Assembly (NCBI GenBank): GCA_041393535.1
Contig: JAWKJY010000006.1
Coordinates: 1-64,000, forward strand
Direction of reading: 5' to 3'
Origin: JAWKJY01 sp041393535
GTDB taxonomy: Bacteria > Actinomycetota > Thermoleophilia > Gaiellales > Gaiellaceae
DNA length: 64,000 bases
Of this stretch, positions 57,631-64,000 are shown piece after piece. The notes below the pieces were generated by a model. It saw nothing but the letters and a program-made list of their open reading frames with translations, had not been told where the DNA came from and did no database searches. Within the stretch, counting starts at the first letter, position 1. Each line of letters begins with the position of its first letter. The position numbers and the translations under genes are program-made.

Positions 57631-59007
57631 GTGCCGCCGACCCCCGAGATCCTCGCCGAGCTCCTGCGCGCCCGCCTCGGGTGCGACTGCGCCGTCCTGG
57701 GCGAGGCCGGCTACGACGCCGCCCGCTCCGCCTACAACCTCGCCGTCGACCAGCGCCCCGCGGCGGTCGTGCTCGCGGCGTCCGCCGCGGACGTCGCCTC
57801 CGCCGTGCGCGTCGCCGCGGAGCAGGGCCTGCGGGTCGCCGCCCAGGGGACCGGCCACGGCTGCGGCGCCCTCGCGTCGCTCGCGGACGCGATCCTCGTC
57901 CGCACCGACCGGCTCGGAGGGATCGAGATCGACGCGGCCGGGCGCCGCGCCCGGGTCGGCGCGGGCGCGACCTGGGGCGAGATCGCCGCCGCGGCGGACG
58001 CGCACGGGCTCGCCGGCCTCGCGGGCACCGCGGCGACCGTGCGCGTCGCCGGCTACGCGACGGGCGGCGGGATCGGCTGGCTCGCCCGGCGGCACGGGCT
58101 CGCCTCGGAGAGCATCCGCGCGGTCGAGCTCGTCACCGCGGACGGCGAGCAGGTCCGCGCCGACGCCGCCCACGAGCCCGACCTGCTCTGGGCGATCGGG
58201 GGCGGCGGCGGCAGCTTCGGGATCGTCACGGCGCTCGAGCTCGAGCTCGTCCCCGTCCCCGACCTCTACGCCGGGGCCCTCTTCTGGCCGCTCGAGCGGG
58301 CGGCCGAGGTGCTGCACGCGTGGCGGGCGTGGACCGGGGGCCTGCCCGACGAGGTCACGTCGCTCGGCCGGCTGCTCCGGCTGCCGCCGATCCCCGAGAT
58401 CCCGGAGCCGTTCCGCGGGCGCTCGTTCGTCGTCCTCGAGGCGGCGTTCCTCGGCCCCGCGGACGAGGGGGCGGCACTGCTCGCGCCGCTGCGCTCGCTC
58501 GGTCCCGAGCTCGACACGATCCGGCCGATGCGCCCCACCGACCTGCCGGAGCTGAACATGGACCCGCCGGAGCCGGTGCCCTACGCGGGGGACGGGCTAC
58601 TGATCGCCGACTTCCCCGCCGCGGCGGTCGACGCGCTGCTCGACCTCGCCGGCCCCGGACGCGCGTCGCCGCTGCTCTCGATCGAGGTGCGCCACCTCGG
58701 CGGCGCGCTCGGGCGGCGCGCGCCCGGCTGCGGCGCGCTCGGCGCGCTCGCGGGCGGCTTCGCGGTCTTCGGCGTCGGGATGGGCCCGACCCAGGAGGCG
58801 ATCGAGGCGATCGAGGGCGGGCTCGACGCGCTCCACGCGGCGCTCGCGCCCTGGGACGAGGGCCGCCGCTACCTGAACTTCACGGAGCGGCGCGTCGACC
58901 CGGCCTGCTTCTACGAGCCGGCGGACTACCGCCGCCTGCGCGAGCTGCGCGGCCGCGTCGACCCCGCCGGGCGCCTGCTCGCGAACCACCCGATCCCGCC
59001 CCTGTGA
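57631..59007 (+). CDS. FAD-linked oxidase of the BBE/PCMH type
   Basis: 458 residues; GTG 57631 with GGAGGAG six bases upstream. FAD-binding PCMH domain: RPAAVVLAASAADVASAVRV, then AAQGTGHGCGALASL where the His could be flavinylated, GAGATWGEIAAAADAHGLA and GYATGGGIGWLARRHGLASE. Substrate domain ends in the BBE motif (YLNFTERRVDPACFY, RVDPAGRLLANHPIPPL). Oxidises alcohols, sugars or alkaloid-like compounds in this family; substrate unknown. Monocistronic, ending at a strong hairpin. Confidence 0.9.
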   Translation: MPPTPEILAELLRARLGCDCAVLGEAGYDAARSAYNLAVDQRPAAVVLAASAADVASAVRVAAEQGLRVAAQGTGHGCGALASLADAILVRTDRLGGIEIDAAGRRARVGAGATWGEIAAAADAHGLAGLAGTAATVRVAGYATGGGIGWLARRHGLASESIRAVELVTADGEQVRADAAHEPDLLWAIGGGGGSFGIVTALELELVPVPDLYAGALFWPLERAAEVLHAWRAWTGGLPDEVTSLGRLLRLPPIPEIPEPFRGRSFVVLEAAFLGPADEGAALLAPLRSLGPELDTIRPMRPTDLPELNMDPPEPVPYAGDGLLIADFPAAAVDALLDLAGPGRASPLLSIEVRHLGGALGRRAPGCGALGALAGGFAVFGVGMGPTQEAIEAIEGGLDALHAALAPWDEGRRYLNFTERRVDPACFYEPADYRRLRELRGRVDPAGRLLANHPIPPL

Positions 59008-59114
59008 GCCTGGCGGCCCGGGGCCGGCCCGACGGCCGACCCCGTGCCCCGTCTCGATCGGCCTGGTCGGCCGCTGCGACCGCCGCCAGGCGCCGTGCGT
59101 CGTCCCGCCACGAC

Positions 59115-59136
59115 GATCCCCGGAGCGCCGGGGATC
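59115..59136 (+). terminator. Hairpin terminator after the FAD oxidase
   Basis: Perfect inverted repeat gatccccgg / ccggggatc with a four-base loop, about 110 bases downstream of the stop at 59007. No U-run follows. Confidence 0.65.
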
Positions 59137-59192
59137 TAGCAGGTTCGTCGGACGGATTCCGCTTCCTGCGTGCAGGGGCTCGCTCGAGCTGC

Positions 59193-59305
59193 TACTTTTC
59201 CACACTCTCCACATAGGGATCTCGTGGTTGTGTCCGTCCGTTGGGGCCGAGAAGGGCCCCGGGGCAGTGCCCAGGAGGGTGCGCCGCGAGCCATAGGAGC
59301 CGCTG
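59193..59305 (+). promoter_or_regulatory. Candidate promoter and structured leader of the M15-like gene
   Basis: TACTTT (59193-59198) is a TANNNT -10 candidate in an unusually AT-rich patch. The roughly 100-base leader to GTG 59306 holds a hairpin ggggcc (59243-59248) / ggcccc (59255-59260). GGAG lies six bases before the GTG. Cell-wall hydrolase genes in actinobacteria often carry c-di-AMP riboswitches, but I do not find that consensus here. Confidence 0.35.
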
Positions 59306-59968
59306 GTGACCCGAATCGAACGATTCGCGGTCGGCCGTGCGCGTCTCGCGCTGGTGCTCGCCGCGCTGCCGACCGCTGCTCTCGTCTGGCCGAACACGGC
59401 CCGTCCCGCCCTGCCCGCAGACGCGGCGCGGCCGCTCCAGGCGGTCGCCGCCGGGATCGCGCCGCTTCCGGGCGTCGCGCCGCCGCTGGCGACGACACGG
59501 GCGTCCGCCGCGGCCCTGCGGCTGCAGCGCGTTCCCCGCGCCCGCGCGCAGGCGGCGCTGCGCAGGGCCGAGCGAGTCGCCGTGCGCGACCGGCGGCTGC
59601 GCCGGCTGCTCGCGGCGTCGCCCGACGTCGAGCGGCGCCCCGGCGCCATGCTGCACGCGATCCGGGTCGCCGAGGCGCTCGGCTGCCGCGTCACGCAGAA
59701 CCCGGCGGTCGGCGACCCGCCGCGCGGGGGCCACGTCGGCCACTCCAAGCACTACCAGCGGTACCCGGGCACGAACATCGGCCGCGCGATCGACGTCTAC
59801 TGCTCGCACGCGACGTTGCTCCGCTACTTCCGCTGGGCCGAGGACCACCGGCGCGACATCTTCCTCGACGACCTCTTCTACACCCCGGCGGGCTACTCGT
59901 ACGACGCCGGCAAGATCTGGCGGGTGCTCGTCGGGGGCCACTCCGACCACGTGCACCTCTCGATCTAG
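59306..59968 (+). CDS. Exported M15-like (VanY/D-Ala-D-Ala) metallopeptidase, tentative
   Basis: 220 residues; N-terminal signal-like helix (ARLALVLAALPTAALVWP). The C-terminal half has a zinc-peptidase pattern: GHVGHSKHYQRYPGTNIGRA, then IDVYC, and finally GGHSDHVHLSI, i.e. SxHx...xD...HxH as in M15. Between lies an Arg-rich helical stretch, RVPRARAQAALRRAERVAV. The exact M15 spacing differs, so a non-catalytic relative is possible. GTG at 59306. Probably acts on peptidoglycan. Confidence 0.65.
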   Translation: MTRIERFAVGRARLALVLAALPTAALVWPNTARPALPADAARPLQAVAAGIAPLPGVAPPLATTRASAAALRLQRVPRARAQAALRRAERVAVRDRRLRRLLAASPDVERRPGAMLHAIRVAEALGCRVTQNPAVGDPPRGGHVGHSKHYQRYPGTNIGRAIDVYCSHATLLRYFRWAEDHRRDIFLDDLFYTPAGYSYDAGKIWRVLVGGHSDHVHLSI

Positions 59969-60075
59969 GCACCGAGGAGCCTGCGAGGAATCGGCGCCCG
60001 CGGCTTCAGCCGTGGCGCGCGGAGCCGACGACCCGGCTGGGCGGTTCGAACGCCGCCCGGTCAGGAGGTTCCACG

Positions 60076-60606
60076 ATGAACGTGTCGTCGCTGTCCCAGT
60101 CGCTGTTCGGCCCGCAGGGCCTGCTCGCGGCCGGCGCCGGGCGCCCGGCCGCGCGCCCGCCCGGCCCGCCGCCGCTCGACCTCGACACGCCCGCGCAGCG
60201 GCTCGGCGTCCTCGTCGACGACCTGCAGGTTCGCGCGCGACCGGCCAGCTCCTCGCCGAGCTCGCCGCCTCGCGCGGCATCGGCGACGACCAGCTCCACG
60301 CCGCCGTCGTGAGCGCCCTCCAGGCGGGGAAGCCCGAGGGCGCGCCCGACCTGCCCGCCGAGGCGCTCGACGCGCTCGCGTCGAGCATCGCGAACGGCAC
60401 CCGGCCGCCTGCCCCGCCGCGGCGGATCGGCGAGGGGAGCTTCCCCGCGCAGTCGGTGCTCGACGCGATCTCCGGCGCCGACGCGGGCACGCGGATCCAG
60501 GAGCTGCTGCAGGCGCTCGAGCAGGCGAACGCCGCATCCGGCTACACCGACCGCGGCGAAAACCGCGCGGCGCACGCCGTCGCTCGGCCTCGACACGCTC
60601 GCGTAG
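60076..60606 (+). CDS. Hypothetical protein, about 176 aa (frameshifted)
   Basis: ATG at 60076 with AGGAGG six bases upstream. N terminus MNVSSLSQSLFGPQGLLAAG, a Pro/Ala linker, then helical GQLLAELAASRGIGDDQLHA, ALQAGKPEGAPDLPAEALDA and RIQELLQALEQANAASG. Frame breaks near 60233 and 60565; after repair it ends LGLDTLA at TAG 60606. No signal, cysteine or motif recognised. Function unknown. Confidence 0.5.
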
Positions 60607-60675
60607 CGGGGCTCAGACGACGCCGCGGCGGGACGCGATCCGGCCGGTGCTGAGGCCGAGCCAGGCATGCGCCCC

Positions 60676-61104
60676 TCAGTAGCGCGCGTGCTCGACTCAT
60701 GCAGCGGTCGACCACGACCGTCAGGCCCGCCCGGTGCGCCCGTGCCGCCGCTCTCGAGGTGCACGACGCCGTACTGCACCAGAGCGCCCCGGCGTCCGCC
60801 TGGTCGCCTCCTCGACGATCCCCGGCAGCGCGTCGGGCGCGCGGAAGACGTCGACGACGTCGATCGGCCCGGGACGTCGAGGAGCGACGGGTACGCGCGC
60901 TGGCCGAGCACCCTGGTCTCGCGCGGTTGACCGGGATCACCCGCAGCCGTGCCGCTGGAGGTAGAAGCGACGAAGTGGCTCGCGCGCAGGACGTTCGAGG
61001 AGAGCCCGACCACCGCGATCGTGCGCGCCGCGCAGCAGCGCCCGGATCTCGTCCGCGTCCTGGTACTCGGCCGGGACGGCCATCGCGCCGGGGGCCGTGC
61101 TCAC
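60676..61104 (-). CDS. CoA-binding domain protein (YccU-like, frameshifted)
   Basis: Span is 429 bases, 143 codons, the usual length of a stand-alone CoA-binding Rossmann protein. Visible pieces: DADEIRALLRG, IAVVGLSSNVLRASHFVAS, PRETRVLGQRAYPSLLDVPG, IVEEATR, ALW.QYGVVHLESG and TVVVDRCM. They are in different frames with several breaks between 61020 and 60690. GTG 61104 overlaps the metY stop (GTGA), so it is the last gene of metX-metY-CoA-binding. Biochemical role in the family is unresolved. Confidence 0.7.
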
Positions 61105-62383
61105 GCCCGTGCCGCCTCGAGGCCGCGGCCGAGGCCCCAGAGCAGGTCGTCGACGTCCTCGAGCCCGATCGAGAGCCGGATCGTCCCGGGCCCGATCCCG
61201 GCCGCGGCGAGCTCGCCGTCGGCCAGCTGGCGGTGGTGGGTCGTCGAGGCCGGGTGGATGACGAGGCTGCGCGCGTCGCCGATTGCGTTCGCGAGGTGGC
61301 TGAACACGTCGAGCGCCTCGATGAAGCGCGTGCCCGCCTGCGCCCGCCGACGAGGTCGAACGAGAAGAGGTCGCCCCGCCCTGCGCGGCAGGTAGCGGGC
61401 TACGAGCGGGGCATACGGGCTGTCGGGCAGGCCTGGGCGGCGCACCTGCTCGACGCCCTCCTGCCTTCGCGCAGCCACCCGGCCACCGCGAGCGCGTTCC
61501 CGACGTGGCGGTCCATGCGCAGCGGGAGCGTCTCGATCCCCTGCAGGACGAGGAAGGCGTTGAACGGGCTGAGCGCGGCGCCGAGGTCGCGGAGCGTCTC
61601 GGCGCAGCTTCATCACGTAGCCGTGGATCCCGCCATCCCGTGGAACGCGAGCCCGTGGTGCGGAGGGGTCGGCGACGACCGGGTAGCGACCGTTCGACCA
61701 GTCGAAGCGGCCGGACTCGACGACCACCCCGGCGATCGAGGTGCCGTGGCCGCCGAGGAACTTCGTCGCGGAGTGGACGACGACGTCCGCCCCGTGCTCA
61801 AGCGGGCGGCAGAGGTACGGGGTCGCGAACGTGTTGTCGACGACGAGCGGCGCGCCCGCCTCCCGGGCGACGCCGGCGACCGCCTCGATGTCGAGGACGT
61901 TGCCGCCCGGGTTGCCGATCGTCTCGGCGAAGAGCGCCTTCGTCGCCGGCCGCAGCGCGCGGCGCCAGGCGTCGACGTCGTCCGGTCGACGAACGTCAGG
62001 TCGAAGGCCAGCTTGCAGAGAGGTGCTTCAGCTGCGACTGTCCCGCCGTAGAGGGCGGCCGAGGCGACCACGTGGTCCTCGGGACGGCGCATCGTGAACA
62101 GCGCCGCAGCCTGCGCCGGGTGAGCCCGCTCGCGAACGCGACCGCCCCCTGCCCCGCCTCGAGGCTCGCGACGCGCCCTTCGAGCACGGCGACCGTCGGG
62201 TTCATGATCCGGGAGTACGTTGCCGTACTCCTGCAGGTTGAAGTAGGCGGCGGCCGCGTCGGGGCTCTCGAAGACGTAGCTCGTCGTCTGGAAGATCGGG
62301 ACGGCCTGCGCGCCCGTGTACGGATCGGGGCGCTGGCCCGCGTGCAGCGCGCGTCGCGAAGCCGAACTCGCGTCGCCGCTCAC
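61101..62383 (-). CDS. metY: O-acetylhomoserine sulfhydrylase MetY (multiple frameshifts)
   Basis: About 427 residues. Cys/Met-metabolism PLP enzyme that makes homocysteine from O-acetylhomoserine and sulfide. Recognisable pieces: ALHAGQRPDPYTGAQAVPIF, TTSYVFESPDAAAAYFNLQ, NPTVAVLEGRVASLEAGQGA, VVASAALYGGTV, ETIGNPGGNVLDIEAVAGVA, and SATKFLGGHGTSIAGVVVES with the PLP Lys. C terminus SLVIHPASTTHHRQL and RLSIGLEDVDDLLWGL. They change frame at least six times between 62330 and 61340. GTG 62383 overlaps the metX stop. Confidence 0.85.
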
Positions 62384-63583
62384 GGCGCGATCCGGTCGAG
62401 GAAGGCGCGGATGAAGGGCGTCTGGCGTGCCTCCTCGAGCAGGAAGGAGTCGCCCGTACGTCGTCCGATCACGTGGTGCTCGACGTCGCGCCCGTGCGCG
62501 CGGAGCGCCGCCTCGAGCTCGGCCGAGTCAGCCGTCGGGTAGAGCCAGTCGGACGTGAACGAGATCAGCAGCGTGCTCGCCTGCAGGCGCTCGACCGCCC
62601 GCTCGAGCGAGCCGCCGCCGTGCGCGACCGCGAGGTCGAAGTACGTCAGCGCGCGCGAGAGGTAGAGGTACGTGTTCGCGTCGAAGCGGTTCGCGAACGA
62701 GGCCCTGCGGCGGAGGTAGCTCTCGACCTGGTAGTCGGCGCCGTCGAGCGAGTAGGAGACGGCGTCGCGATCCTGCAGCCGACGCCCGAACTTCTCGTCC
62801 ATCGAGGCCCGCGACAGGTAGGTCACGTGGCCGACCTGCCGCGCCACGGCGATCCCGGCGCGCGGCTCGCGGCCCGTGCCGTGGTAGTGCCCCCCCTGCC
62901 AGTCCGGGTCGGCCATGATCGCGTTCCGCGCGACGGCGTTCAGCGCGAGGCCCTGGGCCGAGAGCCGGGCGGTCGTCGCGATCCCGACGATCCTGCGGAT
63001 CGCCTGGTGTAGGCCCACTCGAGCCCCTGCATGCCGCCGAGCGAGCCGCCCGCGACCGCGTGCAGGCGCTCGATCCCCAGCGCCTCGGCGAGGAAGCGCC
63101 GCTGCGCGCGCACCATGTCGGCCACCGTGACGACGGGGAAGTCGGAGCCGTAGGGCCTCCCCGTCGCCGGGTTCTCCGAGGCGGGGCCCGTCGAGCCGCG
63201 GCAGCCGCCGATCAGGTTCGTCGAGACCACGAACCAGCGGTTTGCGTCGAAACGCCTTGCCCGGCCCGACCATCCCGTCCCACCAGCCGAGGCCGGAGCG
63301 CGGCCTGACGCCGCGGTCGTCCGCCTTGAACCCGTCGAGCGCGGAGATCGCGTTCTCGTCGGCGCTCCAGCCGGCCGCGTGCGCGTCGCCCGAGAGGGCG
63401 TGGCAGACGAGGACGACGTTGTCGCACGCGGCCGAGAGCGTCCCGTACGTCTCGTAGGCGATCTGCACGCGCTGGGCAGGACGGCGCCGCACCGAGCTCG
63501 AGCGGCTCCGCCAGCTCGTGGAAGCGGGTCTCGACGACGCCGACGGCGCCGACGCCCTCGTCGGTGGCAGTTCGCGCGGGCAC
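62380..63583 (-). CDS. metX: Homoserine O-acetyltransferase MetX (frameshifted)
   Basis: About 400 residues, alpha/beta-hydrolase fold; acetylates homoserine as the first committed step to methionine. N-terminal VQIAYETYGTLSAACDNVVL, then CHALSGDAHAAGW, GWWDGMVGPGKAFD, NLIGGCRGSTGP, PVVTVADMVRAQRRFLAEAL, nucleophile AVAGGSLGGMQGLEWA, catalytic Asp SFTSDWLYPT, and C-terminal His region. Breaks lie near 63475, 63245 and 63010. GTG 63583 chosen (VPARTATDEGVGAV). Followed directly by metY. Confidence 0.88.
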
Positions 63584-63700
63584 GGGTCCGCACCAGCGCG
63601 CGCGGGCGGGCCGGCGCGCCGGCCCGCTCGCGGCGGGCGTTTTCCCCGGCCGGGCGAGCCGGGTATCTCGCCGGACGGATCCGCTGAGGAAGGAGGAGGC

Positions 63701-64000
63701 ATGGCGCAGACCAGGACTGCCGCGACCGCGGCCTGGGCGTCCAGCATGGCGCCGCGCGCGCGGGAGCTCGCGCGGGACAAGGAGTTCCGCAGCCACGCGA
63801 GCGAGGTGATCGCGTCCGCCGACCGCTGCCTGCGTGGCATGCTGCGCGGCGACGACTTGCCGGGCGATGACGCAGCAGCTGCTCGACGACCAGGACGTCC
63901 AGCGCGAGCTTCCCTCGGCCAGCTCTTCGGCGAGGCGCGGGCCGCCGCCGAGCGGGCGCGGGCAAGCGCCGTAGCCGCCTGCCCCGCATCCTGCTGCTCG
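63701..64000 (+). CDS. Hypothetical protein, partial at window end (frameshifted)
   Basis: ATG at 63701 with a very strong AGGAGGAGG five to six bases upstream. Reads MAQTRTAATAAWASSMAPRA then ARDKEFRSHASEVIASADRC, a helical basic protein. The frame breaks near 63858, after which MTQQLLDDQDVQREL continues in another frame, and again near 63910-63965 (FGEARAAAERARG). Divergent from metX. Runs off the window. Function unknown. Confidence 0.5.
   Translation, partial: MAQTRTAATAAWASSMAPRARELARDKEFRSHASEVIASADRCLRGMLRGDDLPGDDAAAARRPGRPARASLGQLFGEARAAAERARASAVAACPASCCS

Noticed and set aside
59193..59305. c-di-AMP (ydaO-type) riboswitch before the M15-like gene
   Set aside because: The conserved sequence blocks of that riboswitch are not visible and the leader is too short; kept only as a structured leader.
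61101..63583. metX and metY as true pseudogenes
   Set aside because: All family segments are present in the right order with intact catalytic motifs; only single-base frame slips separate them, and neighbouring unrelated genes show the same errors.

Overview
This is a very GC-rich (roughly 75 %) bacterial chromosome segment. The gene order Rne/Rng – RodA – PBP2 – MreD – MreC – MreB – Maf – Ndk – FolC – ValS, then ClpX – ClpP – trigger factor, together with an F420-type (LLM) oxidoreductase, GTG/TTG starts, ATGA/GTGA overlaps and TANNNT -10 boxes close to start codons, suggests a deep actinobacterium, most likely Thermoleophilia (Solirubrobacterales/Gaiellales). The class assignment is inference from gene content and protein flavour; no rRNA is present.

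Layout. 0-18 kb (minus strand): RNase E/G (3' end beyond the window), a small ORF, a DUF697 protein, then rodA-mrdA-mreD-mreC-mreB (rod-shape elongasome), maf, ndk, small membrane proteins, folC, valS and two secreted proteins of unknown function. 18-25 kb (plus strand): two very large, unrecognised, tightly coupled genes, the first with a twin-arginine signal. 25-28.5 kb (minus): clpX, clpP, tig, tRNA-Leu, with a divergent tRNA-Arg. 28.7-35.2 kb: an alpha/beta-hydrolase remnant, a FAS1-like hot-dog dehydratase, an unusual three-gene cassette ending in a protein with tRNA-guanine-transglycosylase-like motifs, and a PEP-utilising swivel-domain protein. 35.2-45.9 kb: an old-yellow-enzyme/2,4-dienoyl-CoA-reductase homologue, a secreted S55 (SpoIVB-type) peptidase, an LLM oxidoreductase, a huge secreted protein with a papain-like Cys-His-Asn triad, a PD40 beta-propeller/PKD protein and a FlaG-like protein. 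45.9-56.8 kb (minus): a glycogen operon glgP2 – malQ::glgB fusion – GH57 – glgP1. 56.8-64 kb: a SHOCT protein, an FAD oxidase, an M15-like protein, an unknown, a CoA-binding protein, and metX-metY for methionine biosynthesis.

Functionally, the first 10 kb codes for lateral-wall synthesis: MreB filaments, MreC/MreD scaffold, RodA glycosyltransferase and PBP2 transpeptidase. Clp and trigger factor form a protein-quality module. The glycogen operon covers branching, glucan transfer and two phosphorylases. MetX and MetY convert homoserine to homocysteine.

Sequence quality: many otherwise well-conserved genes are split between frames by single-base indels. These are scattered up to 53 kb and dense from 53.3 kb to the right end (malQ, glgP2, SHOCT gene, CoA-binding gene, metY, metX). 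Almost all look like sequencing or assembly errors rather than biological decay. For such genes the coordinates span the whole reconstructed gene and approximate break positions are given.
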